Of a DNA stretch of 64,000 nucleotides, positions 8,918-17,304 are shown in pieces (the stretch's first letter is position 1; the number at the start of each line of letters is the position of its first letter). The DNA comes from JAGRKR01 sp041397725 (GTDB taxonomy: Bacteria; Pseudomonadota; Alphaproteobacteria; Rhizobiales; Hyphomicrobiaceae): contig JAWKVZ010000004.1 in assembly GCA_041397725.1 (NCBI GenBank), forward strand, positions 62,001 through 126,000, written 5' to 3'. The translations under genes were made by a program, and so were the position numbers. The notes beneath the pieces were generated by a model. The model did not search any database. It worked only from the letters and a program-made list of their open reading frames with translations, and was not told the DNA's origin.

Positions 8918-9340
8918 TTACAGGATATCGCTGTTTTCCGCGGCCGACTCCCACGGAATGGCGGCAAGGCTCGTTCGCAGAAACGCGGCGACGGTCGGCT
9001 CGAACGGCGTATCCGTCATCAACGAGACCGTCAGGTACGATTGCTCGTCACGGTTGACGTCACCTGAGCCGCCCCTGACGGGGTAGCTTGTCATCACCAC
9101 ATCGACGGTCCATTGCGGAAAGCGCCGATCGGTATCCGCGGGATACCATTCGGGCACGACGGCGTGTTGCGGCACGGCTGCCCAGACCCGCTTGTCTCGC
9201 ATGCGCGCAACGATCTTTTCGTTCATCCAGGCACGGCTCCCCTGGATGAAGCCCGCATAGGTCTGCCGCAGGTACATCGCCTCGACCCACACGCACCTTC
9301 CATCGTCGAGCACGACATTGAATTGCGTAGCCTTGCCCAT
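8918..9340 (-). CDS. Uncharacterised protein between obgE and proB
   Basis: I do not recognise this 140-residue product (start at 9340, beginning MGKATQFNVV). It is unlikely to be noise: it exactly fills the space between the obgE stop (9378) and the proB start (8885), runs in the same direction, and has normal protein composition with many aromatic residues. It has no signal peptide or membrane segment. The sequence alternates beta-like stretches (FNVVLDDGRCVWVEA, TVDVVMTSYP, QSYLTVSLMTDTP) and looks like a small globular cytosolic protein. The best purine-rich site, GGAGG, is about 13 bases from the ATG, so the start is uncertain. It is probably cotranscribed with obgE and proBA. Confidence 0.65.
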   Translation of the reverse strand: MGKATQFNVVLDDGRCVWVEAMYLRQTYAGFIQGSRAWMNEKIVARMRDKRVWAAVPQHAVVPEWYPADTDRRFPQWTVDVVMTSYPVRGGSGDVNRDEQSYLTVSLMTDTPFEPTVAAFLRTSLAAIPWESAAENSDIL

Positions 9341-9377
9341 AGGTCTTGCGATGCCTCCAAGGAACGCGCACAGATGC

Positions 9378-10442
9378 TCATGATCGCCACGGCGCCCTCT
9401 CGCTCGCACCGCGAGGCTTGCCGTCCTCCGCCTCCAGTTCGTCCTCGGCAGAGGTCTTGCGACCGATCTCGCGCGCCAATGCGAACAGGGCCTCCTTCAC
9501 TCCGAGGCCGGCAACGGCGGAAAGTACGAGCGGCTTCTTGCGCGCGGCCTTCTGCAGCAACGCCACCTTCTCGGCGATCTCCTCGGGACCGACCGCATCG
9601 CACTTCGAAAGTGCGACGATCTCCTTCTTGCGCGCCAGACCGCCGCCGTAGGCCTTGATCTCCCGCCGCACCGTCCTGTAGGCGCCGGCGATATCCGGCT
9701 CCGTCGCGTCGACGAGATGCAGCAGCACGCGGCAACGCTCGACATGCCCGAGAAAGCGCGTGCCGAGACCGACACCTTCGTGCGCCCCCTCGATGAGACC
9801 GGGGATGTCAGCCAGCACGAAATCGACGTCACCGGCGCGCACGACACCGAGATTGGGATGCAGGGTCGTGAAGGGATAAGCCGCGATCTTCGGCTGGGCC
9901 GCGCTGACGGCCGCCAGAAAGGTCGACTTGCCCGCGTTCGGCAGGCCGACGAGCCCGGCATCCGCGATGAGCTTCAGGCGCAGCCACAGCGTCAGCTCCT
10001 CGCCGGGCAGGCCCGGATTGGCGTGGCGCGGCGCCTGGTTCGTCGCCGACTTGAAATGGGCGTTGCCGAAGCCGCCGTTGCCGCCCTTGGAGATCAGCAC
10101 GCGCTGGCCCACCTCGGTCAGGTCGGCGATGACGGTTTCCTGATCCTCGGCCAGGATCTCGGTGCCGGGCGGCACCTTCAGCGTCACGTCCTTGCCGTTG
10201 GCGCCCGCGCGATTGCGGCCCATGCCGTGACCGCCGCGCTCGGCCTTGTAGTGCTGCTGATAGCGGTAGTCGATCAGCGTGTTGAGGCCGCTGACGCACT
10301 CGGCCCAGACGTTGCCGCCGCGCCCGCCGTCACCGCCGTCCGGACCGCCGAACTCGATGAACTTCTCGCGGCGGAAGCTGATCGAGCCGTTTCCGCCGTC
10401 ACCGGATTTCACATAGATCTTCGCGAGATCGAGGAACTTCAT
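9378..10442 (-). CDS. obgE: Obg family GTPase ObgE/CgtA
   Basis: This is an essential GTPase of late 50S assembly and stress control. The 354-residue protein begins MKFLDLAKIYVKSGDGGNG, the glycine-rich OBG fold (1-158). The G domain follows, with P-loop GLPNAGKST, switch II DIPGLIEGAHEGVGLG and a G4 motif reading SKCD in place of the common NKxD. The frame remains open upstream, but that part is a shadow of the acetyltransferase gene. Only one base separates the acetyltransferase stop from this ATG, so the two are tightly coupled. Confidence 0.96.
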   Translation of the reverse strand: MKFLDLAKIYVKSGDGGNGSISFRREKFIEFGGPDGGDGGRGGNVWAECVSGLNTLIDYRYQQHYKAERGGHGMGRNRAGANGKDVTLKVPPGTEILAEDQETVIADLTEVGQRVLISKGGNGGFGNAHFKSATNQAPRHANPGLPGEELTLWLRLKLIADAGLVGLPNAGKSTFLAAVSAAQPKIAAYPFTTLHPNLGVVRAGDVDFVLADIPGLIEGAHEGVGLGTRFLGHVERCRVLLHLVDATEPDIAGAYRTVRREIKAYGGGLARKKEIVALSKCDAVGPEEIAEKVALLQKAARKKPLVLSAVAGLGVKEALFALAREIGRKTSAEDELEAEDGKPRGASERAPWRS

Positions 10443-10443
10443 G

Positions 10444-11016
10444 TCACGCGCGCCTCTCCGCCAGGGCCTGCAGAGGATCACGCGACGCGGCGGGCTCGCA
10501 GTCGCCCTCGACATCGGGAGCCACGGAGCGCACGAACCGCAAGGCCGCGACATGGCGCTGGCGCGCCTCGGACCAGACCTCAGAGTGCCCCGTCGGCGCG
10601 AAGCCGAGGCGTCCGAGAACGCGCCCCGAGGCGGGATTGTCGATATAGTGCCCCGATACGATAGTGTGATAGCAGTCCTGGCGGCCGCACCACTCGAGCA
10701 CGCCGCGCGCAGCCTCGAGCGCGATGCCGCGCCCCCAGTATGCGGAGCCGAGCCAGAAGCCGAGCTCGGCGATGCCCGGCTCGACGTCGATGAGTGAAAC
10801 AGCGCCGACGAAGCGCCCCTCCGTGACGATGGCAAAGACGCGGCCATGGCTGGTCGCATCGTCGATCCACGCGACGGCCCCGTCGACCGAGAGGCCGGCT
10901 GGCATATCGGCCATCATGCGCGCGACGCGCCACTCGCCGGCGAGCCGCGACACGTCGGCCGCATCCTCGCGCGAGAGGGGACGCAGCAGCAGGCGGCTCG
11001 TGCTCAACCCGACCAT
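10444..11016 (-). CDS. GNAT family N-acetyltransferase
   Basis: This 190-residue GCN5-related acetyltransferase belongs to the RimJ/RimL-like branch. It begins with the strand pattern TSRLLLRPLSREDA, then IAELGFWLGSAYWGRGIALEAA, which contains the acetyl-CoA-binding loop YWGRGIA, and a C-terminal segment NPASGRVLGRLGF. The substrate is unknown; relatives acetylate ribosomal protein N termini or small molecules. A GNAT gene at this spot between rpmA and obgE is common in Hyphomicrobiales. It abuts obgE with a single-base gap. Confidence 0.9.
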   Translation of the reverse strand: MVGLSTSRLLLRPLSREDAADVSRLAGEWRVARMMADMPAGLSVDGAVAWIDDATSHGRVFAIVTEGRFVGAVSLIDVEPGIAELGFWLGSAYWGRGIALEAARGVLEWCGRQDCYHTIVSGHYIDNPASGRVLGRLGFAPTGHSEVWSEARQRHVAALRFVRSVAPDVEGDCEPAASRDPLQALAERRA

Positions 11017-11101
11017 GTTGGTGCCGATCGCTCAATGCAAAAAGGGAGATGGCGCGCCATCCCCCTCGCTAGATCCTCGTCCGTCCGGAGAGGGGCTCCG
11101 A

Positions 11102-11371
11102 CTACTCGGCGGCCTCGGCCGGCGGCAGAACCGACACGTAGACGCGCCCGTTGCGCTTGGTCGCGAACGTGACCCGCCCTTCGCGCTCGGCGAAGATCGT
11201 ATGATCCGTGCCCATGCCGACGCCCGCACCGGGGTGCCACTGGGTGCCGCGCTGACGCACGATGATGTTGCCGGGAATGACGTGCTCACCGCCGAACTTC
11301 TTGACGCCGAGACGCCGACCCGCGGTGTCGCGACCGTTGCGGGACGAGCCGCCTGCCTTTTTATGTGCCAT
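11102..11371 (-). CDS. rpmA: 50S ribosomal protein bL27
   Basis: The 89-residue product starts MAHKKAGGSSRNGRDT, the flexible N-terminal tail that reaches the peptidyl-transferase centre. It continues with GVKKFGGEHVIPGNIIVRQRGT and GVGMGTDHTIFA. No N-terminal extension requiring proteolytic removal is present. It lies 37 bases downstream of rplU in the normal rplU-rpmA pair. Confidence 0.98.
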   Translation of the reverse strand: MAHKKAGGSSRNGRDTAGRRLGVKKFGGEHVIPGNIIVRQRGTQWHPGAGVGMGTDHTIFAEREGRVTFATKRNGRVYVSVLPPAEAAE

Positions 11372-11408
11372 GACGAATTGACCTCTGCTGAATACTTGGT
11401 CGCGACGC

Positions 11409-11723
11409 TCAGGCGCCGACGATATCCTTGATGCGAACCGTCGTCAGGAGCTGCCGATGGCCGCGCTTCCTGCGCGAGTTCTTGCGGCGGCGCTTCTTGA
11501 ACGAGATGACTTTCGGGCCACGCCCCTGCTCGACGATCTCGGCGGTTACCTTGGCGCCGGCCACCAGCGGGGTTCCGACCTTCGGCGCGCCCGATCCGGC
11601 AACCATCAGAACGTCGGTGAACTCCACGGTGCTACCGGCATCGCCGACCACCTTCTCGACCTCGAGGACGTCCTCTGCGGCGACTCGGTATTGCTTGCCG
11701 CCCGTCTTGATCACTGCGTACAT
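11409..11723 (-). CDS. rplU: 50S ribosomal protein bL21
   Basis: The ATG at 11723 gives 104 residues starting MYAVIKTGGKQYRV, the conserved L21 N terminus. The basic motif FKKRRRKNSRRKRGHRQ binds 23S rRNA. The frame is open for 330 bases further upstream, but this lacks protein-like composition and contains the promoter described separately. It heads the rplU-rpmA unit. Confidence 0.98.
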   Translation of the reverse strand: MYAVIKTGGKQYRVAAEDVLEVEKVVGDAGSTVEFTDVLMVAGSGAPKVGTPLVAGAKVTAEIVEQGRGPKVISFKKRRRKNSRRKRGHRQLLTTVRIKDIVGA

Positions 11724-11902
11724 GCTGCATTCCCTTCGTCTTCCGCGCCCTGTGGCGCCGTCCGCGGAGTGCAGACGGACTTGCGACCAAAGCGGCACCG
11801 GCAATGGGCAAAAAACCCCTGCGCGGCAATCGCCGACGGTTCTGGAGCCTCGGGCAGCGCAAAAAACACGGACCTGGCGGGTGCCATCCGTGATTGGCGG
11901 GA

Positions 11903-11930
11903 CTATTATCGAGCCGGGGTCGCTTGTCAA
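11903..11930 (-). promoter_or_regulatory. Housekeeping promoter for rplU-rpmA
   Basis: Read on the minus strand, TTGACA (11925-11930) is followed after 16 bases by TAATAG (11903-11908), a near-consensus sigma-70 type promoter. It lies in the 358-base gap (11724-12081) between rplU and the divergent SDR gene and would give an untranslated leader of roughly 170 bases before rplU. I see no other gene in this gap. Confidence 0.6.
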
Positions 11931-12081
11931 TGGCGGCAGCGCCCGAAAACGCCAGAAAAACAGGGCGAGACCCCGGCCCCGGCCTTGGCAAGGCGTGCTC
12001 CCGGGTGTGTAGTAGCCACCGCCGGCCGGCACGGCCGTACGGCCTCCCGTCACTGTAAGCGGCGTTCAGCAGGAAGGTCTC

Positions 12082-12834
12082 ATGACAGATCCCCTTTTCG
12101 ACATCGGCGGCAAGGTCATCGTCGTGGCCGGCGCTGCCAGCGGCCTAGGTCGCTCGCTGTCGTCGGGCCTCGCCGGCCGCGGCGCACGGCTGGTGCTGGC
12201 CGACCTCGACGGTCCGGCGCTGGAAAGCCAAGCCCGCGCGCTTGGCCCCGACGCCCTCGCCGTCAAGACCGACGTCACCCGCGAGGACGAAGCCAACGCC
12301 CTGATCGATGCCGCGGTTGCCCGCCACGGCCAGGTCGACGGCGTCGTCAATACGGTCGGCATCCTGCGCATCGCGCCGGCCACCGAGCTGCCGGTCGAGC
12401 AGCTTCGGGCGAGCCTCGACATCAACGTGACCGGCGCTTTCCTGCTGTCACGGGCCGCCGCACGCGTCATGAAGGGCCGCGGCGGCCGTATCGTGCATCT
12501 CGCCTCGGTGTCGAGTTACGTCTCCAACGTCAACTATGCCGCCTACTCGCCGTCGAAAGCGGCGCTCTCGCAGTTGGTCCGCGTGCTCGGGCGCGAATGG
12601 GCTTCCGACGGCATCAACGTCAACGCCGTCGGGCCGGCGGTCATCGAAACCCCGATGAGCAAGGGCATGCTGTCCGACCCCAAGACGGCCGCGGCCATGC
12701 TCTCGGTCATCCCGATGGGGCGCGTGGGCACGGCCGAGGACCTGCTCGCGACCGTCGTCCTGCTCCTGGCGCCGGGCGGCAGCTACATCACCGGCCAGAC
12801 CATCTACGTGGATGGAGGACGCACCCTTGCCTAG
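12082..12834 (+). CDS. SDR family oxidoreductase
   Basis: This is a 250-residue classical SDR resembling 3-oxoacyl-ACP reductase (FabG)-type enzymes. The cofactor loop GAASGLG lies at about residues 17-23, and the NAG motif is replaced by NTVG. The catalytic Ser and the YSPSK (Tyr-x-x-x-Lys) motif are present, and the C terminus ends YVDGG as in FabG-like proteins. AGGAAGG precedes the ATG. It overlaps the following amidase gene, so the two are translationally coupled and probably serve one catabolic route. The substrate is unknown. Confidence 0.9.
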   Translation: MTDPLFDIGGKVIVVAGAASGLGRSLSSGLAGRGARLVLADLDGPALESQARALGPDALAVKTDVTREDEANALIDAAVARHGQVDGVVNTVGILRIAPATELPVEQLRASLDINVTGAFLLSRAAARVMKGRGGRIVHLASVSSYVSNVNYAAYSPSKAALSQLVRVLGREWASDGINVNAVGPAVIETPMSKGMLSDPKTAAAMLSVIPMGRVGTAEDLLATVVLLLAPGGSYITGQTIYVDGGRTLA

Positions 12835-14143
12835 GACATCGGCCAGAACGATCGCAGATCCGCTGCCGACAGCCACGGAGCTGGCCGCGGCGACACGCTC
12901 CGGGCGGCTCTCCCCGGTCGAGACCGTCGCGGCGGCGCGGGCCCGCATCGAGGCGCTCGACGGCAAGATCGGCGCCTTCATCGCCCTCGACTGGACAGCC
13001 GTCGGCAAGGAGGCGGCGCGCCTAGCGCGCCTGCCCGCCAAGGCTCGCGGCCCGCTGCACGGCGTGCCGGTCGCCATCAAGGATATGTACGACACGGTCG
13101 ACTTCCCGACCGGCTACGGCAGTCCGATCTATGCGGGCAATCGACCGGCGGCGGACGCGGCAATGGTCGCCCGCCTCAGGGCTGCCGGCGCCATCGTCGT
13201 CGGCAAGACGGTCTCGACAGAGTTCGCGTTCTGGAAGCCCGGCAAGACCCGCCACCCCCTCGACCCGAAGCGCTCGCCGGGTGGCTCGTCGTCAGGCTCC
13301 GCGGCCGCCGTCGCCTCGGGCATGGTGCCGCTGGCCACCGGAACGCAGACGGCGGCCTCTGTCATCCGGCCGGCCGCCTATTGCGGCGTCGTCGGCTTCA
13401 AGCCGACGCGCGGACTCATCAGCCTCGCCGGCTGCAAGGCTCTCTCGAACGCGCTCGATACGGGCGGGGTCCTCGCCGGCACCGTCGCCGACGCAGGGCT
13501 CATGGCCGGGGTCGTCACGGCACGGCTCGACTGGATGGACATTGATCCGGCGCGGCGACCGCCGGGCATCGCGCTCGCCACCACCATCGACTGGGCGACG
13601 GCCACGCCCTACATGCTGGCGGCCATCGAGGGGACCTGCAACAGTCTGGCCCGCCGTGGCGCCAAGGTCGCCAAGCGCGCCGCGCCCGCAGCATTCCAGC
13701 GCCTCGCGGCAGTGCAGTCTCAGATCATGACCTACGAGATCGCCCGCGAATACGCTTTCGAGCGTCAGCATCACTGGCGACGGCTCAGCGGCCAGATGCA
13801 GAGTGTCATCGCCGAGGGGGAAGCCATGTCGCCGGCCGCCTACGACAAGGCGCGCCAGCAGGCCGCCGAGGCTGCGGATCGGCTCGACGAGATGTTCGCC
13901 GATGCCGATATCCTGGTGTCCCCGAGCGCACCCGGCGAGGCGCCGCTGTTCACTGAAGGGACGGGGAATCCGGTCTTCTCGCGCGCCTGGACGCTGCTTG
14001 GTCTCCCCACGATCACGCTCCCGATCGGCGCGGGACCGTCCGGGCTGCCGCTCGGGCTGCAGCTTGCTGCCCGGCCCGGCAAGGATCTGGCCCTGCTGGC
14101 GGCAGCGGCATGGGTCGAGCGCGCCCTGGCCGAGGAGACCTGA
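12812..14143 (+). CDS. Amidase signature family hydrolase
   Basis: This is an amidase signature enzyme with the Ser-cisSer-Lys triad: Lys in GVPVAIKDMY, the Gly/Ser-rich GGSSSGSAAA, and a nucleophile region reading TAASVIRPAAYCG. The last departs from the common DTGGSIR form but occurs in a known subgroup. The open frame starts with ATG at 12812 inside the SDR gene. A TTG at 12827 has GGAGG eight bases upstream and may be the real start, giving about 438 residues instead of 443. It has no signal peptide. The coupled SDR suggests processing of an amide or carbamoyl compound. Confidence 0.9.
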   Translation: MEDAPLPRTSARTIADPLPTATELAAATRSGRLSPVETVAAARARIEALDGKIGAFIALDWTAVGKEAARLARLPAKARGPLHGVPVAIKDMYDTVDFPTGYGSPIYAGNRPAADAAMVARLRAAGAIVVGKTVSTEFAFWKPGKTRHPLDPKRSPGGSSSGSAAAVASGMVPLATGTQTAASVIRPAAYCGVVGFKPTRGLISLAGCKALSNALDTGGVLAGTVADAGLMAGVVTARLDWMDIDPARRPPGIALATTIDWATATPYMLAAIEGTCNSLARRGAKVAKRAAPAAFQRLAAVQSQIMTYEIAREYAFERQHHWRRLSGQMQSVIAEGEAMSPAAYDKARQQAAEAADRLDEMFADADILVSPSAPGEAPLFTEGTGNPVFSRAWTLLGLPTITLPIGAGPSGLPLGLQLAARPGKDLALLAAAAWVERALAEET

Positions 14144-14182
14144 CGCGCGGGGCTGCGGCGCCCCTGACCGGCGTCTCGCCGT

Positions 14183-14485
14183 TTACGATGCGCCCGAGAA
14201 CAACTCCATCTGGCCCTCCTCGCAGCCTCGCGGCAGAGAGACGTGCGGGAGCAGCCGCACGCTCTGCGCGAGCGGTGAGCCCTCCCGCTCGAGGCGGGCG
14301 ATCGCCTCCGCCCGGGCCCCGGCGAAGCGGTCCTCGCGCCAGACCTCGTAGAGCCGGCGTGCGTCGACCCCATAGCGTTCGGTGAGCTCGCGTATGCGCA
14401 CGCGTGCCGCCCGCGCAATCCAAAGCTGGATCGCATCCTCGGCCGTTATGCGACCCGACGGTCTTGCATCTTCGCTCATGGCCAT
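14183..14485 (-). CDS. Small uncharacterised protein with helix-turn-helix-like segment
   Basis: From the ATG at 14485 (or 14479) the product has about 100 residues. I do not recognise a named family. The middle reads IRELTERYGVDARRLYEVWRED, which has the spacing of a helix-turn-helix (helix, GV turn, recognition helix), so DNA binding is possible. The C terminus is Gly/Glu-rich and ends ELFSGA. It lies between the convergent amidase gene and divergent hisA. The composition looks coding, and the longer open frame upstream does not. Confidence 0.55.
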   Translation of the reverse strand: MAMSEDARPSGRITAEDAIQLWIARAARVRIRELTERYGVDARRLYEVWREDRFAGARAEAIARLEREGSPLAQSVRLLPHVSLPRGCEEGQMELFSGAS

Positions 14486-14677
14486 GCTCTGCCGACTGCG
14501 GTTCGTTACGCCAGACGTGAACCAAATAGAGAACAAATGCGGTGCCATGAAGGCCGCCGCCCCTCGCCACGGGCTTGACCCCGCCTCTCGCATCGTCGCA
14601 AATGCCGCTTGCCGTGCGCACCATGCCGGACGCAACGGCCACCTTCACCCCGCCAAGAGCCGCCGAGTCCAGCCGAG

Positions 14678-15406
14678 ATGATCCTGTTCCCTGCAATCGA
14701 CCTCAAAGACGGCAAGTGCGTGCGCCTCGAGCTCGGTGACATGAGCCGCGCCACCGTCTTCAACGACGATCCCGCTGCCCAGGCCGCGCACTTCGAGGCC
14801 CAGGGCTTCCGCTACCTGCATATCGTCGATCTCAACGGCGCCTTCGCCGGACGCCCCGTCAATGCTGGCGCTGTCGAGGCTATCATCGCCGCCATCACCA
14901 TGCCCTGCCAGCTCGGCGGCGGCATCCGCGACATGGCGACCATCGATGCGTGGCTCGACAAGGGGGTTCACAGGGTCATCCTCGGCACAGTCGCAGTCCG
15001 CGACCCCGCGCTGGTGCGCGAGGCCTGCAAGCGTCATCCCGGCCGCATCGCCGTCGGCATCGATGCGCGTGACGGCTTCGTTGCCGTGGAAGGCTGGGCC
15101 GAAAGCTCCCGCATGACGGCGCTCGACCTCGCCCGGCGCTTCGAAGATGCGGGCGTCGCCGCCATCATCTTCACCGACATCGGCCGGGACGGCATTCTGA
15201 AGGGCCTCAACCTCGAGGCGACCGCGGCCCTGGCGCGCCAGATCTCGATCCCCGTGATCGCCTCGGGAGGCCTCGCTTCGATGGCCGACATCGAGGCTCT
15301 GGCGAAACCGGAATACTCCATGCTGGAAGGCGCCATCTCGGGCCGCGCGCTCTACGACGGCCGGCTCGACGTGGCCAAGGCGCTCGAATTGCTCGCAGCC
15401 GCCTGA
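14678..15406 (+). CDS. hisA: Phosphoribosylformimino-5-aminoimidazole carboxamide ribotide isomerase HisA
   Basis: HisA catalyses the Amadori rearrangement of ProFAR to PRFAR in histidine synthesis. The 242-residue TIM barrel starts MILFPAIDLKDGKCVRL with the first catalytic Asp. The half-barrel phosphate motifs QLGGGIRD and IASGGLAS are present, and the second catalytic Asp is in IFTDIGRDG. In many alphaproteobacteria hisA sits in hisB-hisH-hisA-hisF; here neither hisH nor hisF is adjacent. The neighbours are a small hypothetical gene and a convergent MFS gene five bases from its stop. Confidence 0.96.
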   Translation: MILFPAIDLKDGKCVRLELGDMSRATVFNDDPAAQAAHFEAQGFRYLHIVDLNGAFAGRPVNAGAVEAIIAAITMPCQLGGGIRDMATIDAWLDKGVHRVILGTVAVRDPALVREACKRHPGRIAVGIDARDGFVAVEGWAESSRMTALDLARRFEDAGVAAIIFTDIGRDGILKGLNLEATAALARQISIPVIASGGLASMADIEALAKPEYSMLEGAISGRALYDGRLDVAKALELLAAA

Positions 15407-15411
15407 ACGGA

Positions 15412-16626
15412 CTACTGCGCCGCCCGCCGTGCCTCCTGCTTCAGGTGCAGGGCCAGCCACACTGCGGCGGTACAGACCATCACCATGAGCGGGATCGTCG
15501 CAATATTGACGAGCTGCCAGCCGGCACGCTGCTGCAACAGGCCGGCCACGGCCGCCGCGGTCGCCGTCGTCGCATACACCGTGAAGTCATGCGCCGCCTG
15601 CGTCTTGGCGCGCTCTGCCGGCTCGTAGGTCGAGGTCAGCAGCGTCGAGCCGCCGACGTAGGTGAAGTTCCAGCCGAGGCCGACGAGAATATTGGCGATG
15701 AGGAAGTTCATGAAGCCGATGCCGGCAAGGTTGATGATTGCGCACCCCGTCTGAATGACGGCGCCGGCGATGATGATGTTGAGCACGCCGAACCGATTGA
15801 TGAGCGCGCCCGTGAAGAACGCCGGCAGGAACATCGCCACGATGTGCGCCTGGATGACGGTTGCGCTGTCGTTGAAGCGAAAGCCGCAGTCGAGCATCGC
15901 CAGGGGCGTCGCCGACATGACCAGCGTCATGACCCCGTACCCGAACATGGACGAGATGAGCGCCACCACGAAGCGCGGCTGGCGTGCGATGACCGACAGC
16001 GGACGCCCCCCGCTGCCCCGTTCGGCCGTCGTCAGCCGCGGAATCGAGAGGGCCTGGACGATCATCAGCACGACCAGCGAGAACATCGCCACCACGACGT
16101 AGACGCCGGCGAAGGTCACCGGCGACAGCCAGTTGACGGCCCACTTCGCAACCTCGGGACCGAACAGCCCGGCCAGCACGCCGCCCGCCATCACCAGCGA
16201 AATGGCCTTGGCACGGAAAGCCGGTGCCGCTGAATCCGTCGCCGCGAACCGGTAATACCAGGCGAACGCCGCCGCCGAGCCCTGCAGGAAGGCGCCGACC
16301 GACAGCAGCGGGAAGCTTCGCGAGTAGATTGCATAGGTCGATACGAGGCCCGAGGCGATGCCGAGGATCGCCCCGATCGAGAAACCGCCGCGCCGCCCGA
16401 TACGGCTCATCAGCAGCGACGCCGGGATGGTCGTCACCATGATTCCCGCGTGCATGAGGAAGAGCGGCAGCGTCGCAAGCGACTTGTCCGTGCCGAGCAG
16501 CGCATAGCCGGCAAGCGGAGTCGTTGCCGTCGACATGGCCTGGATCGACATGAACAGCGCCTGGCACATGGCCAGCAGGAAGACGTTGCGACGTTGTCTC
16601 GAGTCGTCGGTGGCGGCGATGCTCAT
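15412..16626 (-). CDS. Major facilitator superfamily transporter
   Basis: This 404-residue protein has about 12 predicted membrane helices in the MFS pattern. The loop 2-3 motif appears as MSRIGRRGGF, and a long central charged loop separates two six-helix halves. The substrate cannot be inferred. It converges on hisA. The ATG at 16626 has only a weak ribosome-binding site. Confidence 0.88.
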   Translation of the reverse strand: MSIAATDDSRQRRNVFLLAMCQALFMSIQAMSTATTPLAGYALLGTDKSLATLPLFLMHAGIMVTTIPASLLMSRIGRRGGFSIGAILGIASGLVSTYAIYSRSFPLLSVGAFLQGSAAAFAWYYRFAATDSAAPAFRAKAISLVMAGGVLAGLFGPEVAKWAVNWLSPVTFAGVYVVVAMFSLVVLMIVQALSIPRLTTAERGSGGRPLSVIARQPRFVVALISSMFGYGVMTLVMSATPLAMLDCGFRFNDSATVIQAHIVAMFLPAFFTGALINRFGVLNIIIAGAVIQTGCAIINLAGIGFMNFLIANILVGLGWNFTYVGGSTLLTSTYEPAERAKTQAAHDFTVYATTATAAAVAGLLQQRAGWQLVNIATIPLMVMVCTAAVWLALHLKQEARRAAQ

Positions 16627-16853
16627 TCAGGCGGGTCTTTCGGCGGAACGGTCCTGGAGAATTCGCGCCGACAATAGTCGAGTTGCAGCTCGGGGCGGAA
16701 CGATCGCGATCGAGGCGGGGCAATTGGTCTCATCGCCCGACGAAAAGACGTGCGGTCCGAGGCTCGCCCTGCCTATCCTCTGGCCATCCGGCGCGGCCAG
16801 AACTGAGCACCCGCCGCGCCGTGGTTGGCACAAGCACGACAGGAGAGGACCCT

Positions 16854-17234
16854 ATGGATCGCGCGCTCTACGAAAAGGGACTGGCCAAACGCAAGGCGAC
16901 GCTCGGCGACGAGTACGTCGAGAAGTCGCTCGCCGCGGCCGGTGAGTTCAACAAGCCGTTTCAGGACATCCTGAACGAGTATTGCTGGGGCCTCGTGTGG
17001 GGCGACGAGCGGCTGCCGGCCAAGACCCGGTCCATGCTCAATCTCGCGATGCTCGCTTCGCTCAACCGCATGACCGAGTGGGAATTGCATCTGAAGGGCG
17101 CACTGCGCAACGGTGTCACCGTCGACGAGTTGCAGGCGCTGCTCCACCAGATCGCCATCTATGCGGGCGTGCCCGTGGGCGTGGAATGCTTCCGCATCGC
17201 CAAGCGCGTCCTCGCGGAGGCCGGCAAGGCCTGA
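16854..17234 (+). CDS. Carboxymuconolactone decarboxylase family protein
   Basis: This 126-residue all-helical protein is of the PcaC/AhpD superfamily. The ATG at 16854 is preceded by AGGAGAGG (16841-16848). The family core is clear: RSMLNLAMLASLNRMTEWELHLKGALRNG, then VDELQALLHQIAIYAGVP and a C-terminal helix with AKRVL. It lacks the CxxC pair of AhpD-type peroxidases, so a decarboxylase- or lyase-like role is more likely than peroxide reduction. It stands alone here, without other protocatechuate genes, so a role in aromatic degradation is not shown. Confidence 0.9.
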   Translation: MDRALYEKGLAKRKATLGDEYVEKSLAAAGEFNKPFQDILNEYCWGLVWGDERLPAKTRSMLNLAMLASLNRMTEWELHLKGALRNGVTVDELQALLHQIAIYAGVPVGVECFRIAKRVLAEAGKA

Positions 17235-17256
17235 GCAGGCCCCGCGCAAAAAGCAA

Positions 17257-17280
17257 CAGGCCCGCGCATGCGCGGGCCTG
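17257..17280. terminator. Perfect 24-base palindrome, likely bidirectional terminator
   Basis: Bases 17257-17280 form a perfect inverted repeat with 12-base arms (CAGGCCCGCGCA and its complement). It lies between the convergent carboxymuconolactone-decarboxylase-like and DUF533 genes. On the minus strand it is followed by a T-rich stretch (TTGCTTTTT), which fits intrinsic termination of the DUF533 transcript. On the plus strand the tail is weaker (TTCGTCGTC). Confidence 0.75.
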
Positions 17281-17304
17281 TTCGTCGTCAGCTCGCCAGG
17301 GCGG

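Noticed and set aside
11724..12053. N-terminal extension of bL21
   Set aside because: The frame is open, but the sequence is not protein-like, bL21 has a standard N terminus at 11723, and a good promoter lies inside the region.
16854..17234. AhpD-type selenoprotein or peroxidase
   Set aside because: The family includes selenoproteins, but this member has no CxxC and no in-frame TGA at that position.
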